A stretch of 16,581 nt of DNA from Bacteroidetes bacterium QH_1_64_81 (lineage in GTDB: Bacteria; Bacteroidota; Rhodothermia; Rhodothermales; Salinibacteraceae). The stretch covers positions 1-16,581 of the forward strand of contig PXSX01000022.1 of assembly GCA_003022655.1 (NCBI GenBank), written 5' to 3'. A program made the translations under genes and the position numbers. Below, piece after piece: positions 8,216 to 15,719 of this stretch (positions are counted from its first letter, which is position 1; every line of letters begins with the position of its first letter). The notes beneath the pieces were generated by a model that was not told where the DNA came from, made no database searches, and saw only the letters and a list, made by a program, of their open reading frames with translations.

Positions 8216-9233
8216 TCGTTGAGGATGACAGTACGGTTCGGGAGCTCCTGAAGTACCGTCTCGGCAAGCGCTACGACGTGTACACGGCCACAAACGGCGA
8301 GGAGGCCCTCGATCGGATCGAAGAAATCATCCCCGACCTCATCATCTCAGACATCATGATGCCGAAGATGGACGGATTCGCCCTGCAGTCGGCCCTACAG
8401 TCCGACAAGAACACCCGGGTGATTCCGTTCATCTTTCTCACGGCCCGGGCCGACGAGGAGGCGCGACAACAGGGACAGCGCAAGGGGGTGGACGACTACA
8501 TCACCAAGCCGTTCGACATGGAAACCCTCCTCTCTCGGGTTGAACGGCTGCTGGAACGGGTCGATATGTTTCAGACCCAGCTCGACGCGGAAATCGGGCA
8601 GGACTTCTCCAATCGCCTGCTTCCCGAGCAGGTCCCCATCGTCGACGAGTATGAGCTCGACTTTCACAGCGAAGCGCGACAGGCCTCCGGGCCAAGTTTT
8701 ACGCCTTCAGCTTCCTCAGCTACGTGCGGGGCACCCTGCACACCCTGCTCGAGGAGTCAACCTCTCCGGCGGCCCTCATGGCCCAGTTGAACGATATGCT
8801 TCTCAACGACGAGGTGCTGGAGGACACGTTCGCCACCTTCCTCCTCGTGCACTGGGACCCGAACGCCCATACGGCCACCTACGCGAACGCTGGCCATTGC
8901 CGCCCCGTCCTGATGACCCCAGACGGGCCCGACGTTCCCGAGCACAGTGATCTCATTCTCGGCCTGGAGGACGACGTGGAGTTCTCAGAGGTCACGTTGG
9001 ACCTTGACCCGGGCGCCGCCCTCGTGGCCTACACAGACGGGCTGACGGAGCAGCACACCCAGGAGGGCGACATGCTGGGCGAAGACGGGGTTCGGGACCT
9101 CGTGGCGGAGGCATACGGAAGTGACGACTCCATTCAGGCCCTCCTGGACGGCGCCCTGGCCCGGAGTGCCTCCGATCAATTTGAGGACGATCTGCTCGTA
9201 ACCTGGCTGCAGCGGAAGACCCCGAACGGGTAG
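8194..9233 (+). pseudogene. Response regulator-PP2C (RsbU/SpoIIE-like) phosphatase, internally deleted and frameshifted
   Basis: Would dephosphorylate the STAS protein in response to an upstream histidine kinase. The first frame (8194-8790) encodes an intact receiver domain: acidic pocket E10-D12, phospho-acceptor D53, T83 and K105 (ITKPF). A helical linker and the start of the phosphatase (LLPEQVP, then HSEARQA) follow. Homology then jumps near 8685 to the second frame (8652 onward open, to 9233), which begins LRAKFYAFSFLSYVRGTL and keeps the phosphatase C-half: TFATFLLVHWDP, YANAGHCRPVL, AYTDGLTEQ and FEDDLLV. Missing between them is the segment that normally carries GGDFYD and (G/A)DVxGKG, an estimated 25-30 codons, including metal-binding Asp residues. 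Without it and in the wrong frame no active phosphatase can form. The first frame would give a 198-residue receiver protein with a nonsense tail. Strain mutation and assembly error are both possible. Confidence 0.85.
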
Positions 9234-9239
9234 TGTAGG

Positions 9240-9260
9240 GACCGTATCAATTCCGGTCTT
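9240..9260 (+). terminator. Weak hairpin between convergent genes
   Basis: GACCG (9240-9244) can pair with CGGTC (9254-9258) around a 9-base loop, followed by only TT before CC. It lies in the 36-bp gap between the phosphatase remnant and the acetyltransferase, where a terminator is expected, but the stem is short and the T-run poor. Confidence 0.3.
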
Positions 9261-9269
9261 TCCGTCCTG

Positions 9270-9884
9270 TCATGCAGCCGTTTCTACGGACGCCACTTCT
9301 TCTGCCCCCGAGTGGTGGGCCCGGTACTTCCGCTCCAGAAGCCCGTAGATCTCTTTGTCCAAGTATTCTCCGTCACGGCGGAGATACTCCCGCACCGTGC
9401 CCTCTTTCTGAAAGCCCATTCCCTCCACCAGGTCCCGCCACGCCGTGTGGTATTCGAACGTCTCGGCGCTGACGCGGTGGAGACTGAGCGTCTCGAAGCA
9501 GTAGGAGAGGAGAAGCGTGAAGGATTCTCGCCCGTAGCCTCGCCCCCAGTAGTCCCGGTCGCCAATCGTAATACCCACCTGTGCGTGACGATTGTGCGAG
9601 CCGATGCGCGTTGCGTAGGCAACCCCAATCAGTTTCTCATCGTCGTGGGCGTGAATCTCGAAGTTCCGGTGCGACGGGGAGGGATTGTCGCACATGCGCT
9701 CGAAGCGACTTTTGAACGCTCCAAACGACTCCTCCTCGTACGGAATCTCGCTATCGAGGCGATTTAACTCTGGGTCGTTGTTCCACCGGAAATGCGTGTG
9801 GATATTCTCTATCTGCAGAGGCGTCAACTTGACGCGACTCGTTTGAAGTGACGTGTCTTCGTGGACGGGAAGAGAGTTGGCCAT
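9270..9884 (-). CDS. GNAT-family N-acetyltransferase (RimJ/RimL-like)
   Basis: 204 residues. Acetyl-CoA-dependent transferase of the Acetyltransf_3 group, with the fold features of RimJ/RimL-type proteins: strand 4 QVGITIGDRDYWGRGYGRESF, in which GRGYG (114-118) forms the pyrophosphate-binding loop, then AETFEYHTAWRDLVEGMGFQKEGT (140-163), the usual region that starts from ETFxxN and ends GFxxEG. Here His replaces the Asn commonly found after the tyrosine. The C-terminal 20 residues are a loose acidic tail. The substrate cannot be told: relatives modify ribosomal protein N-termini, amino sugars or antibiotics. It is a single gene convergent with the phosphatase remnant, with a perfect 12-bp palindrome just upstream of its start. 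Confidence 0.88.
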   Translation of the reverse strand: MANSLPVHEDTSLQTSRVKLTPLQIENIHTHFRWNNDPELNRLDSEIPYEEESFGAFKSRFERMCDNPSPSHRNFEIHAHDDEKLIGVAYATRIGSHNRHAQVGITIGDRDYWGRGYGRESFTLLLSYCFETLSLHRVSAETFEYHTAWRDLVEGMGFQKEGTVREYLRRDGEYLDKEIYGLLERKYRAHHSGAEEVASVETAA

Positions 9885-10238
9885 GTCGGAAGCGCTTCCA
9901 AGTCGGGGGCAGCGAATTGTGGACTTCTTGCAAAGGTGCTGCGCTGCTTTAATGAAGCGTCAGGGGTCGTCGGATTCAAAGAAGCGATGGCGCACCAATC
10001 GTCGGCATTTGGTTCTTCATGCGTGCTCCGCAGCTTCCACCCCTCCAGCCTCACACGGCGCCCCTACCAAGCCCGCCGAAACATGGCGACCTGTTGCGGA
10101 GTGGATTTTCTCGGGACCCCCGCCGGCACTCGGCGCTCGTCTGATGGCGATGATCCAGCTGCGCGCCAGAGCGGGTGCCGATCGGTGATCGGGCGGTCCC
10201 ATCCTGTCGTACAGCATTCACAACGCTCGCCGTTTGTC
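9885..10238. other. 354-bp divergent intergenic region
   Basis: Separates the acetyltransferase (minus) from the binding-protein gene (plus). Frames through it are open on the plus strand, including one continuous with the binding protein from 9861, but their products are low in recognisable features and lack a signal peptide. No cobalamin riboswitch could be assembled: a GCGACCTG-like string near 10090 stands alone. Apart from the palindrome at 9888-9899 nothing functional was identified. Confidence 0.5.
9888..9899. promoter_or_regulatory. Perfect 12-bp palindrome upstream of the acetyltransferase
   Basis: GGAAGCGCTTCC is fully self-complementary and ends four bases before the acetyltransferase ATG (9884). 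Its size and position would suit a dimeric repressor operator overlapping the translation start region. No regulator gene lies next to it, so this remains a suggestion. Confidence 0.35.
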
Positions 10239-11036
10239 ATGCCCACCGATGCCCGCGGCCACTCTGTGTCGCTCAGTGCCCCGCCCCGCCGCATCGTGTC
10301 GCTCGTGCCGAGCCAGACCGAACTGCTGGCCCACCTGGGGTTGAGGGGCGAGGTCGCCGGCATCACGCGGTTCTGCGAGCGCCCCAAGGGCTGGCGGTCC
10401 ACGAAGACCATTGTGGGAGGCACGAAGCAGGTCGACGTCGAGACGGTCCGCGACCTCGATCCCGACCTCATCCTCGCCAACCATGAGGAAAACACGGCCG
10501 AGGACGTGGCGGCGCTCGACGAGATGGCGCCCGTCTTCGTGACAGAGGTCAAGGCCGTGGAGGAGGCGCTCGATATGGTTCGCACGGTCGGCACGCTCAC
10601 GGATACGTCCGACCGGACCTCCACGTTGGTTGGGAAAATCATTTCCCGCTTTGAGGCCCTGCCCGATTTTTCGCCGCTCCGCGCCGCCTACCTCATCTGG
10701 CGGGAGCCCTACATGACTGTGGGCGGCGACACGTTCATCCACGACGTGATGCGGTGGGGCGGGCTGGAGAACATTTTCGGCGACCAGACGCGGTACCCCG
10801 AGGTGACGCCCGAGGCCCTCGCGGAGAACGGCCTGAACGTCGTCCTCTGCTCCAGCGAACCGTTTCCCTTTCACAAGAAGGACAAATTCACCGCCGACCT
10901 CGAAGACGCTCTTCCTGACACGCCCGTTGAGGTCGTAGACGGCCAGCCATTTTCGTGGTACGGCCCCCGCCTGCTGGACACGCCCACTTACCTGCGCGAC
11001 CTCCGAGAACGCCTCCCCACCCCTCGGGCCGCGTAA
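10239..11036 (+). CDS. BtuF/FecB-like helical-backbone metal or cobalamin binding protein, no signal peptide
   Basis: 265 residues of the Peripla_BP_2 (TroA-like) fold. The N-lobe begins RRIVSLVPSQTELLAHLGL (17-35), followed by GITRFCERP (41-49), GGTKQVDVETVRDLDPDLILAN (60-81) and, in the C-lobe, YLIWREPYMTVGGDTFIHDV (151-170), GLENIFGDQTRYPEV and FSWYGPRLL (239-246). This matches a sub-family of short proteins that resemble BtuF but, as here, start directly at the fold with no export signal. The frame is open upstream to 9861, yet the added 126 residues also show no signal peptide or lipobox. There are no permease or ATPase genes beside it, so a role in import is unproven. It may bind a metal chelate in the cytoplasm, or rely on a transporter elsewhere. 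Confidence 0.85.
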   Translation: MPTDARGHSVSLSAPPRRIVSLVPSQTELLAHLGLRGEVAGITRFCERPKGWRSTKTIVGGTKQVDVETVRDLDPDLILANHEENTAEDVAALDEMAPVFVTEVKAVEEALDMVRTVGTLTDTSDRTSTLVGKIISRFEALPDFSPLRAAYLIWREPYMTVGGDTFIHDVMRWGGLENIFGDQTRYPEVTPEALAENGLNVVLCSSEPFPFHKKDKFTADLEDALPDTPVEVVDGQPFSWYGPRLLDTPTYLRDLRERLPTPRAA

Positions 11037-11125
11037 TCGAAGTCCACAATCCCGCTCTTCTCTCCCACTACAGCGTCAGGGCTCATTTTGAGGACAAGCA
11101 TCCTTCCGGTTACTTCCGTTCCACC

Positions 11126-11182
11126 GTGATGCGTGAAGACGTGATGCGTACGGAAAACGGCGTCTCACGGCTCACGCATCAC
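11126..11182. repeat. GTGATGCGT direct and inverted repeat cluster
   Basis: GTGATGCGTGA (11126-11136) is exactly inverted as TCACGCATCAC (11172-11182), an 11-bp stem with a 35-base interval. A second direct copy of GTGATGCGT lies inside the loop at 11141-11149. The arrangement lets either direct copy pair with the inverted arm, giving two alternative hairpins. Function unknown. Confidence 0.75.
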
Positions 11183-11312
11183 TTCTCATACACTGCACTC
11201 CGACTCACGCAGCACGCCCTCCTTCTCGTTCGGAAAGTTACGGTTGACGAAGTACTACCTCTTCCCTCCTACCTCTTGCCCCTCCTCCCGCGCTTTCCTA
11301 CGTTGGGACCTC

Positions 11313-11332
11313 CGTTGTTCCAGAATACAACG
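11313..11332. promoter_or_regulatory. Inverted repeat just upstream of the dipeptidase start
   Basis: CGTTGT (11313-11318) and ACAACG (11327-11332) are perfect inverted arms around 8 bases, ending 8 bases before the ATG at 11341. It may be an operator or a translation-start hairpin. The arms are short enough to arise by chance. Confidence 0.3.
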
Positions 11333-11340
11333 CTTCCGCC

Positions 11341-12582
11341 ATGTCCTCGTCACCCCCCCTCGCCCTCGCCTGCGCCGTCCTCATGGTTCTTTTCGCCGGG
11401 TGCCAGTCGCCCGACTCCGACGGCTCTTCTCCTGCCCAGATGGACGTGGATGCCCGGGCCGACAGCCTCACGCAGGCCGCACTCCTGGTCGACGGGCACA
11501 TCGACCTACCCTATCGCCTGAACGACTTTTACGAAACCCCGGCCGACTCGACCATTGGCGGGGACTTTGACTATCCGCGTGCCCGCGCCGGAGGCCTCGA
11601 CGTGCCATTCATGTCCATCTACATCCCTACCTCCCTTCAGGCCACCCCGACCGCTGCGACGAAGCGGGCCAACGCGTTGATCGACCTCGTAGAGCGGATC
11701 GCGACGCAGCACCCCGATCGCTTCACGCTCGCCACGTCGGCGGACGAGGTGCGTCAGGTCGCCGACACCGATGCCATCGCTCTCCCGATGGGGATGGAGA
11801 ACGGCGCCGGCCTGGGCGGGGACCTCGACAACGTGGAGCACTTCTACGACCGCGGCATCCGCTACATCACCCTCACGCACGGGAAGCACAACCGAATCGG
11901 CGACTCCTCCTACGACGACAGCGAACCGCGCTGGAACGGGCTGAGCCCGTTCGGCGAACAGGTAGTGGCCGAGATGAACCGGCTCGGCATCATGGTCGAC
12001 ATCTCTCACGTGACGGACCCAACCGCGACGGATGCGATGGCGCAGAGCGAGGCCCCTGTGATTGCGTCACACTCGTCGTGCCGCCACTTCACGCCCGGTT
12101 GGGAGCGCAACGTGAGCGACGCGATCATCAAGGGCGTCGCGGAGACGGGCGGCGTCGTCATGATTACGTTCGGCTCATCATTCCTGCGAAACGAGTATCG
12201 AGAACAGGACGACCCGATCCGCGAGGACATGAACGCGCACATCGATTCGATGGGCTGGGCCGAGGACTCCCGTGAGGCCGTCGCGTACGAGGAGAAGATG
12301 CGGAAGGGGAATCCGATTGGCACCGTGGCGGACGTGGCCGATCACATCGATCACGCCGTGGACCTCGTGGGCGTGGAGCACGTGGGGCTGGGCTCGGACT
12401 TCGACGGCGTCTTCGCGCTGCCGGAGGGCCTGCAGGACGCCTCGGACTACCCCGACCTCGTCGCCGAACTTCTCCGCCGGGACTATTCGGAAAACGAGAT
12501 CCAGCAGATTCTTGGTGAGAACCTGCTTCGCGTGTGGGACGAGGTGGAGGCTACCGCCAAGCGCCTTCAGCAAGATCGATAG
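11341..12582 (+). CDS. Membrane dipeptidase (peptidase family M19), lipoprotein
   Basis: 413 residues. Zinc dipeptidase of the renal dipeptidase family, which cleaves dipeptides, including those with a C-terminal D-residue. A lipoprotein signal is clear: hydrophobic residues 7-19, then lipobox LFAG before Cys21, so the mature enzyme is tethered to a membrane on the periplasmic or outer side. Metal ligands are all present: H53 and D55 in DGHIDLP, bridging E153 in GMENG, H223 in VDISH and H244 in ASHSS, with D353 in the GSDFDG motif. The 21-residue spacing between the last two histidines is as in the human enzyme. It may help peptide scavenging or wall-peptide recycling. It stands alone on this strand, converging with the broken helicase gene 48 bp downstream. 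Confidence 0.95.
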   Translation: MSSSPPLALACAVLMVLFAGCQSPDSDGSSPAQMDVDARADSLTQAALLVDGHIDLPYRLNDFYETPADSTIGGDFDYPRARAGGLDVPFMSIYIPTSLQATPTAATKRANALIDLVERIATQHPDRFTLATSADEVRQVADTDAIALPMGMENGAGLGGDLDNVEHFYDRGIRYITLTHGKHNRIGDSSYDDSEPRWNGLSPFGEQVVAEMNRLGIMVDISHVTDPTATDAMAQSEAPVIASHSSCRHFTPGWERNVSDAIIKGVAETGGVVMITFGSSFLRNEYREQDDPIREDMNAHIDSMGWAEDSREAVAYEEKMRKGNPIGTVADVADHIDHAVDLVGVEHVGLGSDFDGVFALPEGLQDASDYPDLVAELLRRDYSENEIQQILGENLLRVWDEVEATAKRLQQDR

Positions 12583-12630
12583 GAGACGAGGCAGCAAATC
12601 GGCACGCCAGCTGGACAACGCGGAAGCGAC

Positions 12631-13807
12631 CTACACCAGAAGCGCCAGGCGCCGGGACGGGCGCGTAACCGCCACGTAGAGGAGCGCGTCCTGCTCGTCG
12701 CCCCGGCACACCCGCACGTCCCGATGGTCCACGAATACCGTGTCGTAAGTGGAGCCCTGCGCGCGGTGCACCGTCGTGGCGTAGGCGTAGTCGACGCGCG
12801 CAAACTGCTCGCGGAGCTCGAAGAACCGGTCCCACTTTGAGGGATCATCCTGAGCCTTTTCGCGGCGGCGCTCCAGCCGCTCTTCGTAGCGCTCAAACTC
12901 ATCCTCGTGCAAGACGTGGACCGTCCGCGTGAGGCCGCGGCCCGGCGTGCGTACCTTCAGTTCCCACACCGTCCACTCGCTCTGATCGTCGGCCTCAAAC
13001 GTGTCGACGGTCGCCTTTTTGACGCGCACCTCCGCCGTAGCGCTCGGCGCGGATCTCGCGGTTGTAGCGGCGGACGGTCTTGTTGCGGTAGGCGAGCATG
13101 CGGGCGTGGGTAGCGTCCTCGGCGAAGGCCTCCGTGTCGAACGTGCGGAGGACGCTGTCGAGAAACTCCTCGCGGTCGCGCGTGACGGCGACCCCCTTCC
13201 CGTCCTCGAACTTGCTGCCGAAACGCCCGTCGGCCCCGGTGCGGATCTTGGTCGCCAGTTCCAGGATGGGATTATCGGCGGCTTGGCGGTGGATCGTCTC
13301 CAGGGTGGGCCCGGGCACGTCGAGCGCGGGCGACGGCTCCTCGTTCACAGGCGGAAGCTGAGCCGGATCGCCCACGAAGAGCCACTGCACCCAGAAGGGA
13401 GCGTCCTCGATGTGCGACCACTCCTCGCGCCCAATCATGGAGGCCTCGTCGACGATGACGACGCCCTCAGTGAAGTCGCGCTCCTCCTCCGCCACGAGCT
13501 CGTACTCCCCCTCCTCCGTGGGGTTCAGGCGCAGGCCGAGAAATGAGTGGAGCGTCTGCATCTGCACGGGCGCGTCGCCCAGTTCGTCGCTCAGCACCTG
13601 CACGGCCTTGTGGGTGGGGGCGCAGACGGTGACGGCACAGTCCTCGTCCAGAAGCTGCTCCACGAGGCGACTCACGAGGTACGTCTTGCCCGTGCCGGCG
13701 TACCCGCGCAGGCCCGTGAACCGCTCGCCGCGGGCGAGGCGGTCGTAGACCCGATCGTAGGCCTCCTGCTGATCTTCGGTGAAGGGGGCATCGGCATAGG
13801 TCGGCAT
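12631..13807 (-). pseudogene. Dda-like SF1B DNA helicase, internally deleted and frameshifted
   Basis: An ATP-dependent DNA helicase related to phage T4 Dda and RecD2-type enzymes. The 5' frame (13807 down to 12995) has Walker A GYAGTGKT (35-42), motif Ia APTHKAV (63-69), motif II VDEAS (119-123), motif III VGDPAQLPPV (145-154) and motif IV region MLAYRNKTVRRYNREIRAERYG (237-258), then runs into an unrelated tail and stops. The 3' frame (readable from about 13029 to 12631) picks up at VRVKKATVDTF and keeps HRAQGSTYD (motif V) and LLYVAVTRPSR (motif VI). Between RAERYG and VRVKK, Dda has about 35 residues, the start of the SH3-like 2B tower; these are absent here, together with the frame. Neither fragment alone can be a helicase. 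All other motifs are well preserved, so the damage is recent or is an assembly fault. Confidence 0.85.
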
Positions 13808-13819
13808 CGACTCGACAAA

Positions 13820-13840
13820 CCGCCCATTCGAACCGGGCGG
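13820..13840. other. Hairpin in the helicase leader
   Basis: CCGCCC (13820-13825) and GGGCGG (13835-13840) are perfect arms around a 9-base loop. It lies 12 bp upstream of the helicase ATG. On the minus strand it is followed by TTTGT, so it could attenuate read-through from the upstream SDR gene, or act as an operator. The loop contains TTCGAAT, resembling a tRNA T-loop, but the flanking stem does not fit a T-arm. Confidence 0.35.
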
Positions 13841-13864
13841 GAGTCATTCAGAAGATGAAGCGTA

Positions 13865-13937
13865 CAGAACCTGTTCGGCGAGCGGATGGAACGCCGAGAC
13901 CCGCGAAGTCGCAGGCCCAGAGGCCCCGCCAAACAGG
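13865..13937. repeat. Dispersed intergenic repeat, copy A (hairpin-forming)
   Basis: Read on the minus strand from 13937 to 13895 it is CCTGTTTGGCGG, an 8-base spacer, then GGCCTGCGACTTCGCGG and GTCTCG. Copy B (15661-15704, plus strand) shares 32 of 35 bases outside the spacer; all three differences are C/T or A/G transitions. Copy A also has a second arm, CAGAACCTGTTCGGCG (13865-13880), which pairs with 13927-13937 as an 11-bp stem with one G-U. Inside, CCTGCG-ACTT-CGCGGG can form a smaller hairpin. It starts 12 bp past the SDR stop codon. Confidence 0.8.
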
Positions 13938-13948
13938 CTCACAGTGAA

Positions 13949-15427
13949 TTACAGGGATGAGGGGCCACGGAGGGCCGACGAGACCGACGCAGCCTCGGTG
14001 TGCTGCTGCGTCAGGTACTCTAGGTGCTGCCGGAAGCCCCACATCACCCCCAGATGGATGAGGGCCTGTGTGCTGCTGTAGACGTACCAGGGCAGGCGCG
14101 GTGAAAAGTCGTGCACGGCTGCCAGGACGGCTCGTCCGCCCAGTATTTTGCGAAATTCGAGCCGTCCGGATCGTTCCCCCTCCCCCACCAAGAGGCCCTT
14201 GGTGACGAGGAAGAGCTGTCGCCCCTCGGGGCTCCGATCGGGAACGAAGCGAAGCGTAAGGAGGGTGCCCACCGGTCGGAGTTCGAAGTGCGCCACGCGC
14301 CCGTGCTCCACGTGCACCTGAAGCAAGGGCCACCCGAAGCGCGGGAGCCAGCGCAGATACTCATTTGCCACGTCGCGCGCCGAAAAGTCGGGCGGGCACG
14401 GCATCCGTTGCACCGACCGGGCCACGCTCCGGTCCCGGATGACGGCATCCACGCGGGGCCGGAGCTCATCGCGCGGATTGGGCAACGGCCGCCCTTGATC
14501 GTCTACAGAGGCGTCCACAGCGTCCTCAAACGACTGCGCGTCCCGTTGCAGCCACGCCTGCATCTCGTTCGGCTGGACCTGCGCCTGGTACCGAAGGCTA
14601 TCGACGACGGGATTCACGAGGGCCCACGGCACGCCGCCGAACAGCCACACCCAAAGCTTGGAGAGACGCGGCGATTCCATGGGCACCGTCGTCGTGTGTC
14701 GCTCCAACCCCAATACGCGAGCCGTGCGCAGGAGCATCTCGTGGTAACTCATCACGTCCGGCCCCCCGATGTCGTACACCGCTCCGTAGGTGGCCGGATT
14801 GCCAAGGCATTTCTTCAGGGCGCGCACCACGTCGCGGCGGGCAATCGGCTGGGTCTCGGCCTGGGTCCACGAGGGAAGCACCATCACGGGCAGCCGCCGC
14901 ACTAGATTCAGCAGCAGACGCAGCCACGTGCCCCCCGCCCCCACGATGAGACCGGCCCGAAGCGTCGTGAGGGGCACGGAGGTGGATCCGAGGGCCTGCT
15001 CCACCTCCAACCGCTGGCGGAGGGAAAACGGCAGGTCCGGCGTGTCGTCCGGCACGAGCGCACCGAGATAAAGAATCTGCTTGATCCCCTTCGTTTCCGC
15101 CGCCCGGGCAAAATTGTCTGCCTGCAGGAGATTGAGGTCAGCCACTTGGCCTTGCGACAGCCGAGCGGACGGCAGCATCGAGTGGACGAGATAGATGGCG
15201 TAGTCGACCCCGGCGAGTACGCCTTGCACCGCATACCGATCGAAAAGATCGCAGTGTCGCCATTCTACGCCGGACGCTGAGGTCGCGTTGACATGGGCCC
15301 GGACCGGCGAGTGAGTCAAACCAATGAGATCGTAGTCCGCCGAGAGGGCATCCCATACAGCCGTCCCCACAGAACCCGTAGCCCCGGCGATGGCAACGGT
15401 CGGACGATGAGAGGCAGACTCGACCAT
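13949..15427 (-). CDS. YbjT-like atypical SDR protein (NAD(P)-binding, DUF2867-type C-terminus)
   Basis: 492 residues, two parts. Residues 10-310 form a Rossmann fold of the NmrA/atypical SDR type: dinucleotide loop GATGSVG (15-21), DLFD (about 59-62), YLVHSM and ILYLGALVPDD, then VPLTTLRAGLIVGAGG and LPVMVLPSWTQAETQPIARRDVVRAL. There is no YxxxK catalytic pair (the tyrosine region reads PFSLRQRLEVEQAL), as in E. coli YbjT, so it probably binds a nucleotide without classical dehydrogenase chemistry. The C-terminal 150 residues match the domain that follows in YbjT (about 476 residues in all), ending in a hydrophobic aromatic helix PWYVYSSTQALIHLGVMWGF that may touch the membrane. The reaction is unknown. 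It is transcribed away from tRNA-Ser, whose terminator lies about 50 bp upstream, and it is followed by repeat copy A. Confidence 0.85.
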   Translation of the reverse strand: MVESASHRPTVAIAGATGSVGTAVWDALSADYDLIGLTHSPVRAHVNATSASGVEWRHCDLFDRYAVQGVLAGVDYAIYLVHSMLPSARLSQGQVADLNLLQADNFARAAETKGIKQILYLGALVPDDTPDLPFSLRQRLEVEQALGSTSVPLTTLRAGLIVGAGGTWLRLLLNLVRRLPVMVLPSWTQAETQPIARRDVVRALKKCLGNPATYGAVYDIGGPDVMSYHEMLLRTARVLGLERHTTTVPMESPRLSKLWVWLFGGVPWALVNPVVDSLRYQAQVQPNEMQAWLQRDAQSFEDAVDASVDDQGRPLPNPRDELRPRVDAVIRDRSVARSVQRMPCPPDFSARDVANEYLRWLPRFGWPLLQVHVEHGRVAHFELRPVGTLLTLRFVPDRSPEGRQLFLVTKGLLVGEGERSGRLEFRKILGGRAVLAAVHDFSPRLPWYVYSSTQALIHLGVMWGFRQHLEYLTQQHTEAASVSSALRGPSSL

Positions 15428-15477
15428 CGGAGAGCACCGTGGTGAAGAACCAATGCAGGCAGCGGAGCGGTCCGCCC

Positions 15478-15512
15478 AAAAAGAAAAGGCCCGTCCCGAC
15501 CGCTGTCGGGAC
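15478..15512 (-). terminator. Rho-independent terminator of tRNA-Ser
   Basis: Perfect 8-bp stem GTCCCGAC (15493-15500) and GTCGGGAC (15505-15512) with a 4-base loop. On the minus strand it is followed, after GGGCC, by the T-tract TTTTCTTTTT (15487-15478). It starts ten bases after the tRNA CCA end, the expected place. Confidence 0.9.
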
Positions 15513-15519
15513 CGGCGCG

Positions 15520-15614
<95 letters not shown>

Positions 15615-15655
15615 GTCGTCTGCTGAGGTGATATGTCGCACCGCCGAGAGTGTTG

Positions 15656-15704
15656 CAGAACCTGTTTGGCGGACTGTCTACGGCCTGTGACTTCGTGGAT
15701 CTCG
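15656..15704. repeat. Dispersed intergenic repeat, copy B
   Basis: On the plus strand CAGAA (15656-15660) precedes CCTGTTTGGCGG (15661-15672), a 9-base spacer, then GGCCTGTGACTTCGTGG and ATCTCG (15682-15704). It matches copy A near 13.9 kb in the opposite orientation. Copy B lacks a second hairpin arm, and its inner stem is weakened to G-U pairs. It starts 15 bp past the atpG stop and ends upstream of tRNA-Ser, where that gene's promoter would be expected. Confidence 0.8.
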
Positions 15705-15719
15705 TGCAGAACGGCTTCT

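Larger units (their letters stand above)
11037..11340. other. 304-bp intergenic region with repeats
   Basis: Between the binding protein and the dipeptidase, both on the plus strand. The only open frames crossing it are arbitrary. It holds the GTGATGCGT repeat cluster (11126-11182), a small inverted repeat (11313-11332) and a pyrimidine-rich stretch (about 11258-11300). No clear terminator after 11036 and no convincing promoter were found. Confidence 0.5.

Noticed and set aside
8680..8730. Programmed frameshift joining the two phosphatase frames
   Set aside because: No slippery site was seen, and joining the frames would still leave out the catalytic GGD and DVxGKG segment.
7379..9233. A novel defence or phage-related system in the kinase/phosphatase cluster
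   Set aside because: The three genes are a standard STAS, HATPase and PP2C partner-switching set; nothing in the flanks suggests a mobile or defence island.
10070..10130. Possible cobalamin riboswitch upstream of the BtuF-like gene
   Set aside because: Only a GCGACCTG-like fragment is present; the other conserved aptamer boxes could not be found in the required order.
9861..10238. N-terminal extension of the BtuF-like protein
   Set aside because: The extra 126 residues have no signal peptide or domain features, and the fold begins right after the ATG at 10239.
13820..13840. Tail of a broken tRNA gene (TTCGAAT loop)
   Set aside because: The stem arms do not fit T-arm geometry and no acceptor, D or anticodon arm lies beside it.
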